NCBI GenBank assembly: GCA_047639575.1
Contig: JBLIOB010000207.1
Span: forward strand, 1 to 7,660
Source of the DNA: JBLIOB01 sp047639575
GTDB lineage: Bacteria > Bacteroidota > Bacteroidia > Flavobacteriales_D > Parvicellaceae
Reading direction: 5' to 3'
Length of the DNA stretch: 7,660 bases
The notes under the pieces are model-generated. The model was not told where the DNA came from and made no database searches. It saw only the letters and a program-made list of their open reading frames with translations. The translations under genes and the position numbers were made by a program. Below, piece after piece: positions 1-7,191 of the stretch (the stretch's first letter is position 1; each line of letters begins with the position of its first letter).

Positions 1-980
1 CAAGTCATAATTTAGTGATGAGGTGGAGTGCTCTAGATCACATCCCAGCTGATGTTTTTGTGGATGGTTATGCTTACAATGCTTCCAGTTTTGATTTTGC
101 TCACGGTAATTCAGTTGAGTTGGATACAGATGGGAATCTCATTGTTTCTATGCGGACTGCCAATGCAGTTTATAAAATTGATCATAGTACTGGTAGTATC
201 ATTTGGAGATTAGGTGGTGATTATAATGAATTTACTTTTTTAAATGATGCCGGTTTTTATGGTCAGCACGATGCCCGTAGATTGGCAAATGGTAATATAA
301 CTTTATTCGATAATCAGTTTGGGACAACAGCTGGAAGCAGGGGAGTCGAATACTCTTTAAATCATAATGATTCAACTGCTTTTAAAGTGAGTGAATATGC
401 ATATTCGTGGCCGTTGAATTGTTATTCACTAGGTAGTTATAGAATGCTTGAAAATGGCTATCAAATAATTGGCTGGGGAAATGTCAAAAGACCAGAACCT
501 TCTATGACACTGCTTGATTCCAATCAAAATGTTGCCGCTGATTTCTTTTTTTCTGATACGGTGGTTACTTATCGAGCCTTTTTTGAAGAATTTGAATTTA
601 AAATACCACAACCTGAAATTACCTGTACAAATGATGGAACAGTCCTGACGTTAAGCGCACCGTCAAGTTCTAATTATTATTTATGGTCTACCGGTGAATC
701 AACCCAAACCATTACGGTAGGAGATACAGGAACTTATGTTGTTTGGGTAGACCAGGGTATCGGTATACTGGGTTCCGACCCTTATTTTATTGAAGACTTA
801 GCTTCACATTGCATTCAAACCGGAATAATCGATCTGCCTGAAAGAACTCCTGAACATACCACGTTTGTTGGGTACTTTGACTTACTTGGCAGGAAAATTA
901 TTCAACTACCTATAGGAAGTGTCTATCTTGAGCTTTATAGCGATGGTAAATACTACAAGCGATTAACATGGGAGAAATGA
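1..980 (+). CDS. Arylsulfotransferase-like secreted protein with T9SS-type sorting tail, 5' partial
   Basis: The C-terminal 325 or so residues of a larger protein; the frame is open to the left edge, so the GTG at 15 is not a real start. Numbering from base 15, residues 1-190 resemble the Arylsulfotran_2/ASST family (transfer of sulfate between phenolic compounds). Visible landmarks are the DH near residue 8, AHGNSVELD with H30, SMRTANAVYKID with R47, IIWRLGG, GQHDARRL with H85 and R88, LFDN, SRG and a late GWG. The conserved His and Arg positions fit the family's substrate-handling residues. Residues 200-250 form an Ig/PKD-like module (YLWSTGES, DTGTY). The last 38 residues (YFDLLGRK ... GSVYLELYSDGKYYKRL) look like a short variant of the type A T9SS sorting tail, implying export across the outer membrane and surface attachment or release. 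The actual sulfate donor and acceptor cannot be read from sequence; a non-catalytic family member is possible. Confidence 0.82.
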   Translation, partial: SHNLVMRWSALDHIPADVFVDGYAYNASSFDFAHGNSVELDTDGNLIVSMRTANAVYKIDHSTGSIIWRLGGDYNEFTFLNDAGFYGQHDARRLANGNITLFDNQFGTTAGSRGVEYSLNHNDSTAFKVSEYAYSWPLNCYSLGSYRMLENGYQIIGWGNVKRPEPSMTLLDSNQNVAADFFFSDTVVTYRAFFEEFEFKIPQPEITCTNDGTVLTLSAPSSSNYYLWSTGESTQTITVGDTGTYVVWVDQGIGILGSDPYFIEDLASHCIQTGIIDLPERTPEHTTFVGYFDLLGRKIIQLPIGSVYLELYSDGKYYKRLTWEK

Positions 981-988
981 ATTGAAAT

Positions 989-1435
989 ATGTCCGAAAAT
1001 AAAACGAAACCAACAAAGTTAAAAGCGATTGATTTTATTGCCACAATTAAGCATCAAGGAAAACGAAATGACGCCTTGTATTTACTTGAGCTTATGGGCC
1101 AAATTACTGGTGTGGACGCAACTTTATTGGGGCCTAACATTATTGGATTCGGGCGATAGGAGTAATTAAGTATGAAAGTGGTGGCATAAGGGAGACTCCA
1201 TTAATCGCCTATGCTCCAAGAAAACAAAATTTGGTATTGTACATTTTAACAAATTTCCAAGGGCAAGAAGAAATGTTAAGTAAACTTGGTAAGCATAAAA
1301 CAGATAAAATATGTTTGTACATGAAAAAGCTTGCAGACGTTGACCTTAAGGTGTTGGAGGATCGATCTTGTAAGAGCAGCCTATAACGATGTTAAAGATA
1401 CAAATGGGAAGACTGATGTCCCTGATGCATGCTAA
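989..1435 (+). pseudogene. Frameshifted DUF1801-domain protein
   Basis: Three consecutive reading-frame pieces rebuild one DUF1801 (YdhG-like, small soluble, function unknown) protein of about 146 residues, a normal family length. Piece 1 starts at ATG 989 (MSENKTKPT ... LGPNIIGFG) and ends at TAG 1157-1159. Piece 2, one frame back, covers about 1168-1362 and carries the family core: KYESGG, IAYAPRKQNLVLYIL, LSKLGKHKT and CLYMKKLADVDLKVLED. Piece 3 returns to the first frame at 1364-1435 (DLVRAAYNDVKDTNGK) and ends at TAA 1433-1435. The second break coincides with a tandem GATC GATC at 1360-1367, so a 4-bp duplication explains it. The first break lies between 1154 and 1167 and fits a net gain of 2 bases against the usual family spacing (my recollection of the family, not an alignment). 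The start is only 9 bp after the upstream stop. Sequencing error is the alternative, but a 4-bp duplication plus a second shift makes decay more likely. Confidence 0.85.
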
Positions 1436-1465
1436 TTATTTTTAACGGATTGAGAACAATAATTA
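1433..1465. repeat. 8-bp perfect inverted repeat, AT-only arms
   Basis: TAATTATT at 1433-1440 is the exact reverse complement of AATAATTA at 1458-1465, with a 17-base loop, followed by a short T-run (ATTTTT). The left arm includes the stop codon of the DUF1801 pseudogene. It could be a weak terminator of that former gene, but arms made only of A and T in AT-rich DNA can arise by chance. The rest of the gap up to 1610 holds no other feature I can support. Confidence 0.25.
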
Positions 1466-1610
1466 ATTTTTCGCGTTCATTTAATGCAACGAGAATGTCA
1501 TTATTTAATTCGTTAGACAGATATTATAAACTTTCTTTATTCACTCTCTGTTTCGCGTAGATTTTTTGCTATCTTGTCGGCCATGGTTACTAAAAACATT
1601 ATCCTACAAA

Positions 1611-2000
1611 ATGCCTAGAATAAAACAAGAAATAGAATACTTATTAAATACATCTCCAAACATTTTGTTTGCCTGCCTTAGCACACCTGGTGGTTTGTCT
1701 GAGTGGTTTTGTGATGATGTAAATATTAGTCGAGATGGCCTTTACACTTTCTTTTGGGATGGAAGTGAAGAAAATGCCAGAATGCTTAATACTAAAAAGA
1801 ATAATTCCGTTCGTTTTCAATGGGAAGAAGACGAAGATGAGAAAGAAGATTATTATTTCGAATTTACCATTCAAATTGACCAATTGACAAAGCAGGTTGC
1901 TTTGATTATTACGGACTACATGGAAAAAGACGAAATTGACGAGGCTACTTTGCTTTGGGATAGTCAAGTTGCCGCATTAAAGGGCGTAGTCGGAGGATAA
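1611..2000 (+). CDS. START-like domain protein (SRPBCC fold)
   Basis: A 129-residue soluble protein of the START-like/AHSA1-related type found widely in Bacteroidota. Features typical of that group are the opening IKQEIEYLLNTSP, the STPGGLSEWFCDDV segment (residues 24-37), FFWDGSEENARML (47-59), VRFQW followed by a very acidic loop (residues 72-80), and a C-terminal helix LLWDSQVAALK. The fold normally makes a helix-grip cavity for a hydrophobic ligand, but no ligand or reaction is known for this subgroup, so none is assigned. The ATG at 1611 is chosen because family members begin just before this helix; an in-frame TTG at 1566 would add 15 residues unlike the family. It stands alone, 175 bp after the DUF1801 remnant and 88 bp before the permease, in the same direction as both. 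No signal peptide or membrane segment is seen. Confidence 0.85.
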   Translation: MPRIKQEIEYLLNTSPNILFACLSTPGGLSEWFCDDVNISRDGLYTFFWDGSEENARMLNTKKNNSVRFQWEEDEDEKEDYYFEFTIQIDQLTKQVALIITDYMEKDEIDEATLLWDSQVAALKGVVGG

Positions 2001-2064
2001 ATACTTTAATCTCAATTTTACCGTTTTCAGTTATACCTTAACTAATTGCTAATCTGAAAAAGCA

Positions 2065-2085
2065 ATGAAAGTTCTTATCGTTTAA
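2065..2085 (+). other. Six-codon mini-ORF just upstream of the permease
   Basis: ATG AAA GTT CTT ATC GTT TAA encodes MKVLIV and stops 3 bases before the permease ATG, in the same frame. A 6-bp inverted repeat (ATTGCT 2045-2050, AGCAAT 2061-2066) overlaps its start codon. It may be a leader peptide, a remnant of a lost gene start, or chance. No stronger evidence of translation is available. Confidence 0.25.
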
Positions 2086-2088
2086 CTC

Positions 2089-3534
2089 ATGTGGAAGCTT
2101 AACTGGTTAATGTTCAGGTCGTTTATTGGGCCATTCCTTCTTTCATTTTGTTTGCTGGTTTTCATTTTGGACATGCAATTCTTTTGGCTATACCTTGAAG
2201 ATTTAATAGGAAAAGGATTAGAATGGTACGTTATTACTGAATTATTATTTTACGCAAGCGCCAACGTGGTGCCGATGGCTTTACCATTGTCCATTTTACT
2301 TTCCTCTACGATGACTTATGGCAACTTGGCTGAGAATGTCGAGTTAACGGCATTAAAAGCAAGTGGTGCGTCTTTCTTGCGTATTTCTCGGCCGCTAATA
2401 TTCGTGATGATCCTAATTTCCGGGTTTGCTTTCTATTTTTCAAATACGCTTTGGCCAACCGCCAATTTTAAAATGAAAGCATTACTTACGGATATCTACC
2501 AAGCCAAATCCACACTCATGATTTCAGAAGGTAAGTTCTCCAATGAAATTGATCATTTCGGAATTCGTGCAACAAGGAAAGACAAGGATACTGGCGAGCT
2601 TTATGATGTACTCATATTCGATCGTTCAGGGAATTTAAATGGAACGACTCAACGATATAATTATCGAGATGATGTTAGAGATTACCATCGAGATATAAGA
2701 GCTGAGAAGGGTTTTATTAGAAATAATAATAATCAATCGCTCGCACTAATTCTTCAAAACGGCCAAATTACTGAAGAGCTTAATCCGGAAAGATTTGAGA
2801 AGATGACTTATCCTTTTTGGAAAATTGATTTTGAGGCAAGTCAGCTTAATGTTGATTTATCGTCTTTACAGTTTGATAGAACGGATGAGAATTCTTGGGC
2901 TCAAAGTTTAGAATGGATGAGTGCGGGTCAACTATTAGTTACCAGGGATTCCATCATCGAAGAACTACCGGAAACTTATGAATCCATTGGGAAATTTATC
3001 CATTCTCAAAACAACCTGAGTAGAGACTCTTCGGTTGTAGTATCCAGTGAACATGATTTCTTTTTGGCAAATCTTACAGACATGGAGAAGAAAAGAATTA
3101 TTAAAACAGCTAAGGACCGAACGCAAAGTCAGCAAACATTTATACATCGAAAGTCCTCGTATGTTGAAGGGAAGATTAAGGATCTAAAACGGATTGATAT
3201 TTTCTTTCATCGGAAATTTACGTTATCCATTGCCTGTGTAATATTGTTTTTTATTGGTGCCCCACTTGGCGCGATAGTAAAAAAAGGCGGATTAGGAATG
3301 CCTGTTTTAATTACGATAATTCTCTTCTTATTTTATTATTTATTAACCAAATTTGGAGAGGAATATGCAAAATCAGAAGATCTAAGCCCATTTTTAGGCA
3401 TGTGGTTAAGCTCTTTTATACTTGGTCCAATCGGAATATTTTTTACTTTCAAGGCAAATAGGGATTCAAGTATTTTTAGTTGGGATTTTTATAAAGGACT
3501 TTTCCAGAAAAGAAGCAGACTTAAGAACGGATGA
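2089..3534 (+). CDS. LptF/LptG-family permease, LPS export
   Basis: Inner-membrane permease of the Lpt machine, which with the LptB ATPase lifts lipopolysaccharide from the inner membrane to the periplasmic bridge. Three N-terminal membrane segments are visible (about residues 11-36, 46-75, 101-122), then a periplasmic beta-rich domain (about 125-265), and three C-terminal membrane segments (376-397, 402-421, 436-456). The helix NVELTALKASGASFLRISRPL (83-103) matches the cytoplasmic coupling helix that docks on LptB, and FFIGAPLGAIVKKGGLG (387-403) is a typical conserved C-terminal motif. At 481 residues it is longer than the roughly 360 of E. coli LptF or LptG; the excess lies mainly at about 270-370, a charged, probably helical segment. 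It resembles Bacteroidota members closer to LptG, but F versus G cannot be settled, so no symbol is given. Its TGA overlaps the next gene's ATG by 4 bases, pointing to one operon. Confidence 0.92.
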   Translation: MWKLNWLMFRSFIGPFLLSFCLLVFILDMQFFWLYLEDLIGKGLEWYVITELLFYASANVVPMALPLSILLSSTMTYGNLAENVELTALKASGASFLRISRPLIFVMILISGFAFYFSNTLWPTANFKMKALLTDIYQAKSTLMISEGKFSNEIDHFGIRATRKDKDTGELYDVLIFDRSGNLNGTTQRYNYRDDVRDYHRDIRAEKGFIRNNNNQSLALILQNGQITEELNPERFEKMTYPFWKIDFEASQLNVDLSSLQFDRTDENSWAQSLEWMSAGQLLVTRDSIIEELPETYESIGKFIHSQNNLSRDSSVVVSSEHDFFLANLTDMEKKRIIKTAKDRTQSQQTFIHRKSSYVEGKIKDLKRIDIFFHRKFTLSIACVILFFIGAPLGAIVKKGGLGMPVLITIILFLFYYLLTKFGEEYAKSEDLSPFLGMWLSSFILGPIGIFFTFKANRDSSIFSWDFYKGLFQKRSRLKNG

Positions 3535-4724
3535 AAATTTTACAATTATGTAATAAGCCCCCCTTGCCAGCCGTTGATGGTGGATGTATTGCGATGAATA
3601 ACATCACGCAAGGACTGTTAGAAGCTTCTCATGAAGTTCGAATTATTTCTATAAGTACTCATAAACACCCCTTTAAACAATCTACTTACGATCCTAATTA
3701 CATTAGAAAAACGAATTTCGAGGCTGTATATGTAGAAACTAAGGTGAATATAGTGGATGCCTTTTCTAGCTTAGTCACCTCCGATAATTACAATATTAGT
3801 AGATTTTTTAGTACCGATTTCGATCGAAAATTGATGGATATCCTGAAACGGGAGAAGTTTGATATTGTGCATTTAGAAAGCTTATTCATGGCTCCATATA
3901 TCGCTACCATTAGAAGATTTTCTAATGCTAAAGTTATACTAAGATCGCATAATTTAGAGTTTATGATTTGGCAGCGATCAGCTGAATCTGCTGGAAATAG
4001 GGCTAAACGAGTCTACTTAAATTACTTGGCAAAGCAACTTAAACAATACGAAATAAATGTAATTGCTGATGTAGATGGGATTGCGGCAATTAGTAATTCT
4101 GATGCGGAAAAGTATGCATCTTTTGGATGTAAGAAACCTTTGAAGACGATCCCATTTGGTATTGATGTAGAAAATTATTGTCCCACGGAATTATCTCAGA
4201 ATAATGATGATAGTATATTTCATATAGGTGCTATGGATTGGAAGCCAAATGTTGAAGGGGTCATGTGGTTTGCAGAGAAAGTTTTTCCAAATCTTAAAGG
4301 TGTTAACTTACATTTAGCTGGGCGGAAAATGCCAAAATGGTTTTCAGAATCCTTGGATAAAGGAATCCATAACCACGGTGAAGTAATTGATGCACTAACT
4401 TTCATGGATCAGTTTCCAATTATGATCGTCCCTTTATTTTCGGCAGGGGGTATGCGAGTTAAAATTATTGAAGGAATGGCCATGAAAAAAGCTGTCATTT
4501 CCACTACAGTTGGTGCGGAAGGGATCAATGCGAAGCATGGAGAAAATATTATGATTGCTGATACAAAAGAAGAATTTGCAGCAGCAATTAATGCATTAAG
4601 TACCGACATAGAACTTCGTTATCGAATTCAAGAAAACGGTCGGAAGTTGGTTGATCAGGAGTATAGTAACACGGTTTTAACTGAGCGTCTAGTTCAGTTT
4701 TATGACGAAGTTCTTTTGCAATGA
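3531..4724 (+). CDS. GT4-type glycosyltransferase, first of a pair
   Basis: A 397-residue cytoplasmic GT-B fold glycosyltransferase, probably family GT4, expected to add a sugar from a nucleotide donor to a surface glycan or lipid precursor. The N-terminal acceptor domain opens with MKILQLCNKPPLPAVDGG (1-18), followed by HLES and RSHNLE (139-143). The linker carries IPFGIDVENYCP (207-218). The donor domain shows HIGAMDWKPNVEGVMWF (231-247), LHLAGRK and the nucleotide-binding stretch AGGMRVKIIEGMAMKKAV (305-322). E314 is the second Glu of the EX7E motif; the position of the first is G306, so only half the motif is present, as is common in related families. It overlaps the permease stop and the next glycosyltransferase start by 4 bases each (ATGA). 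Sugar and acceptor are unknown. Confidence 0.88.
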   Translation: MKILQLCNKPPLPAVDGGCIAMNNITQGLLEASHEVRIISISTHKHPFKQSTYDPNYIRKTNFEAVYVETKVNIVDAFSSLVTSDNYNISRFFSTDFDRKLMDILKREKFDIVHLESLFMAPYIATIRRFSNAKVILRSHNLEFMIWQRSAESAGNRAKRVYLNYLAKQLKQYEINVIADVDGIAAISNSDAEKYASFGCKKPLKTIPFGIDVENYCPTELSQNNDDSIFHIGAMDWKPNVEGVMWFAEKVFPNLKGVNLHLAGRKMPKWFSESLDKGIHNHGEVIDALTFMDQFPIMIVPLFSAGGMRVKIIEGMAMKKAVISTTVGAEGINAKHGENIMIADTKEEFAAAINALSTDIELRYRIQENGRKLVDQEYSNTVLTERLVQFYDEVLLQ

Positions 4725-5893
4725 TAAAAGTGGTTGTCTTACTTTCAAGAGTTCCTTATCCGTTGGATAAAGGGGATAAATTGAGGGCGTACCATCAGAT
4801 TAAGGAGTTATCTAAGTCTTACGAATTAAAAGTAATTGCTTTAGACGATATTGGTGTTAAGCAAAATGTAATTAGGCACTTACAAAGTGAATTTGATTTC
4901 GAGGTGATCGAACTCAGTAAAATAAAAATTTACTTTAATTTGATTTCTGGGTTGTTCAGTTCCAAACCATTTCAAGTGCATTATTTTTATCAGCGATCAG
5001 CCAATAAAAAAATTAAATCCATTATTGAAAGTTTTAAGCCGGCACATATTTACTGTCAGCTAATTCGGACATCTGAATATGTGAAAAACATCCATAATAT
5101 TCCGAAAACAATAGATTACATGGATGCGTTTTCCAAAGGAATGGATCGTAGAGCGAAGGATTCATCCTTTTTCACGAAACCTTTCGTTAAGGCAGAAGCT
5201 TCTCGATTGCTGAAATATGAGAACCTAATTTTCGACTATTTCGAAAACAAAACAATCATTTCTGAACAAGATCAGTCCTTAATCTATCATTCCGAAAGAA
5301 ATGACATTGTTGTTGTTCCAAATGGAGTGGATTTCGAGTTTTTTAAACCAAGAGAATCCGCGCTGAAGGAGTATGACCTTGTTTTTACGGGAAATATGAA
5401 TTATCCGCCAAACGTTAATGGAGCGTTGTTTTTGGTCAATGAAATCCTTCCTTTATTGATTGAAAAGAACCCGGATTTTAAATTACTCATTGCTGGGGTG
5501 AACCCTACTGCCTCAGTGAGCGCGCTTACTTCAAAAAATGTTGAAGTGTCTGGATGGATGGACGATATTAGAGATGCATATGCAAGTGCAAAAGTCTTTA
5601 TTGCTCCAATGAGAATTGGGACTGGTCTGCAAAATAAATTGCTCGAAGCCATGGCAATGGATATTCCTGCAGTTACTACTCCGCTTGCCAACGATGCGCT
5701 AAACGCAACTCACAAGAAAACAATTCTTGTAGGTAAATCAAAAGAGGAATTAGCGAATTTTGTTCTTCAGTTATTGGAAGATGAAAATGAAGCAAGTCAG
5801 ATGGCAAAAGAGGCAGGAGATTACGTTAGGTCGAACTTTAGCTGGCATTCAGCTACAGAATTGCTTTCTAATCTAATTAATGCTAGAAAATGA
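4721..5893 (+). CDS. GT4-type glycosyltransferase resembling the PEP-CTERM/EpsH1-associated sugar transferase family
   Basis: A 390-residue GT-B fold glycosyltransferase. The opening LLSRVPYPLDKGDKLRAYHQI (7-27) and the blocks VPNGVDFEFFKP (199-210), FTGNMNYPPNVNGALF (222-237), LLIAGVNPTASVSAL (255-269) and PMRIGTGLQNKLLEAMAM (296-313) match the pattern of the TIGR03087-like sugar transferases known from exopolysaccharide loci, as I recall that family. E309 is the retained Glu of EX7E; the first Glu is absent. Its layout parallels the preceding gene block by block, so the two are likely old paralogues that now use different donors or acceptors. No PEP-CTERM or exosortase gene is in this window, so that name should not be read as function. 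It begins inside the previous stop (ATGA) and is followed by a 56-bp gap, the end of the apparent operon. Confidence 0.88.
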   Translation: MIKVVVLLSRVPYPLDKGDKLRAYHQIKELSKSYELKVIALDDIGVKQNVIRHLQSEFDFEVIELSKIKIYFNLISGLFSSKPFQVHYFYQRSANKKIKSIIESFKPAHIYCQLIRTSEYVKNIHNIPKTIDYMDAFSKGMDRRAKDSSFFTKPFVKAEASRLLKYENLIFDYFENKTIISEQDQSLIYHSERNDIVVVPNGVDFEFFKPRESALKEYDLVFTGNMNYPPNVNGALFLVNEILPLLIEKNPDFKLLIAGVNPTASVSALTSKNVEVSGWMDDIRDAYASAKVFIAPMRIGTGLQNKLLEAMAMDIPAVTTPLANDALNATHKKTILVGKSKEELANFVLQLLEDENEASQMAKEAGDYVRSNFSWHSATELLSNLINARK

Positions 5894-5898
5894 ACCCT

Positions 5899-5930
5899 TT
5901 TGTCTTAACTTTGTTATTCACCTAACTTTT
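5899..5930 (+). promoter_or_regulatory. Putative Bacteroidetes-type promoter of ribBA
   Basis: TTTG at 5899-5902, a 20-base spacer and TAACTTTT at 5923-5930 fit the Bacteroidota promoter pattern TTTG, 17-23 bases, TAnnTTTG with one mismatch in the last base. A start would fall near 5937, leaving a short leader of about a dozen bases before the ATG at 5950. A perfect TAACTTTG at 5906-5913 has no upstream partner at the right distance. The gap is too short for an FMN riboswitch. Confidence 0.38.
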
Positions 5931-5938
5931 ACAAGTTA
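5923..5938. repeat. 6-bp inverted repeat before ribBA
   Basis: TAACTT at 5923-5928 pairs perfectly with AAGTTA at 5933-5938 around the loop TTAC, overlapping the proposed -7 element. It could be an operator half-site pair, but it is short and AT-rich; chance is a fair alternative. Confidence 0.25.
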
Positions 5939-5949
5939 AATTGACACAG

Positions 5950-7176
5950 ATGACTGAGGGAATTAAACTCAACACGATTGAGGAAGCGATAGAAGATATT
6001 AAGAACGGTAAAGTAATTATTGTTGTTGATGACGAGGATAGAGAGAATGAAGGTGACTTTCTAACGGCTGCTGAAAATGTAACGCCAGAAATCATCAACT
6101 TCATGGCGACTCATGGTAGAGGATTAATCTGTACTCCTCTGATCGAGGAAAGATGTGATGAGCTTGGACTAGATTTGATGGTACAAGCAAATAACTCTCA
6201 TTATGCTACCCCTTTTACAGTTTCTGTTGATTTAGTCGGAAACGGCTGTACCACAGGTATATCGGCATATGATCGTGATAAAACAGTAAGAGCATTAATT
6301 GATCCTAATACCAAACCAAATGAATTAGGGAAGCCAGGTCATATTTTCCCATTACGCGCAAAAAAAGGCGGAGTACTTAGAAGAGCGGGTCATACGGAAG
6401 CTGCTGTTGATTTAGCGAAACTTGCAGGTTTTGAACCAGCGGGATTAATTGTTGAGATCATGAACCAAGATGGGTCCATGGCTAGATTACCTGAGCTTTA
6501 TAAGATTGCCCAGAAATTCGATATGAAGTTGGTTTCTATTGAAGATTTAATTGCTTACCGAATGCAGCATGAATCTTTAATTGAAAAAGTAACTGAAGTA
6601 GATATGCCTACCAAGCACGGAGACTTCAAGTTAGCTGCGTACCGACAAACTACCACAGGAGAAGAACATTTAGCCTTGATTAAAGGAGAGTGGGAGGCAG
6701 ACGAGGCCGTTTTAGTTCGAGTCCATTCCTCTTGCTTTACAGGTGATATTCTAGGCTCGCTTAGATGTGATTGTGGAGATCAATTAGGTTCTGCCATGAA
6801 GATTATTGAGGCGGAAGGTAAAGGAGCAATTCTTTACATGAATCAAGAAGGTCGTGGAATTGGCTTGGTGAATAAATTAAAAGCCTATAAACTTCAAGAA
6901 GAAGGATATGATACATTAGACGCTAATGTTAAGCTTGGATTCAAACCTGATGCAAGAGACTACGGTGTGGGCGCTCAGATCCTTAGAGATTTAGGAATTA
7001 CCAAAATGAAATTAATGAGTAATAATCCCAAGAAACGCACTGGTTTAGTTGGGTACGGCTTGGAAGTTGTTGAAAATGTCCCTTTGGAGGTTGAATGTAA
7101 TATTCACAATGCAAGCTATCTACAGACCAAGAAAGATCGCATGGGTCACGATCTAAAGCTTTCAGCTAATGGATAA
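5950..7176 (+). CDS. ribBA: Bifunctional DHBP synthase / GTP cyclohydrolase II
   Basis: A 408-residue fused enzyme supplying both precursors of riboflavin: the N-terminal half turns ribulose 5-phosphate into 3,4-dihydroxy-2-butanone 4-phosphate plus formate, and the C-terminal half opens GTP to the pyrimidinone precursor. RibB part (about 5-200): DDEDRENEGDF with R31, E32, D36; HGRGLIC; TGISAYDRDKT; AGHTEAAVDLAKLAG with H148; VEIMNQDGSMAR with E169. RibA part (about 210-400): zinc ligands C262, C273, C275 in SSCFTGDILGSLRCDCG; MNQEGRGIGL; Y313; D334 and R336 in DARDYG; SNNPKK. These spacings agree with the E. coli RibB and RibA active-site residues, so both halves look active. The ATG at 5950 is preferred over an in-frame TTG at 5941, which would add three residues before the conserved start. 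It probably has its own promoter and converges on the aminotransferase 15 bp downstream. Confidence 0.97.
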   Translation: MTEGIKLNTIEEAIEDIKNGKVIIVVDDEDRENEGDFLTAAENVTPEIINFMATHGRGLICTPLIEERCDELGLDLMVQANNSHYATPFTVSVDLVGNGCTTGISAYDRDKTVRALIDPNTKPNELGKPGHIFPLRAKKGGVLRRAGHTEAAVDLAKLAGFEPAGLIVEIMNQDGSMARLPELYKIAQKFDMKLVSIEDLIAYRMQHESLIEKVTEVDMPTKHGDFKLAAYRQTTTGEEHLALIKGEWEADEAVLVRVHSSCFTGDILGSLRCDCGDQLGSAMKIIEAEGKGAILYMNQEGRGIGLVNKLKAYKLQEEGYDTLDANVKLGFKPDARDYGVGAQILRDLGITKMKLMSNNPKKRTGLVGYGLEVVENVPLEVECNIHNASYLQTKKDRMGHDLKLSANG

Positions 7177-7191
7177 AAGGAATAGATAAGT

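Noticed and set aside
989..1435. Programmed ribosomal frameshifting in the DUF1801 gene
   Set aside because: No slippery heptamer is visible at either break and one break is explained by a GATC duplication.
1570..1577. TATCTTGT as a -7 promoter element for the START-like gene
   Set aside because: It mismatches TAnnTTTG in the last two bases and no TTTG or TTG lies at the right distance upstream.
1566..1610. TTG start extending the START-like protein by 15 residues
   Set aside because: The added residues are rich in Leu, Cys and Trp and do not resemble the family; ATG 1611 sits where homologues begin.
1644..1967. Long antisense open frame across the START-like gene
   Set aside because: It mirrors a well-recognised protein on the plus strand and resembles no family; a coding shadow.
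3972..5003. Shared CAGCGATCAGC word in both glycosyltransferase genes
   Set aside because: It encodes QRSA in both proteins; 11 bases in coding DNA is not evidence of a functional repeat.
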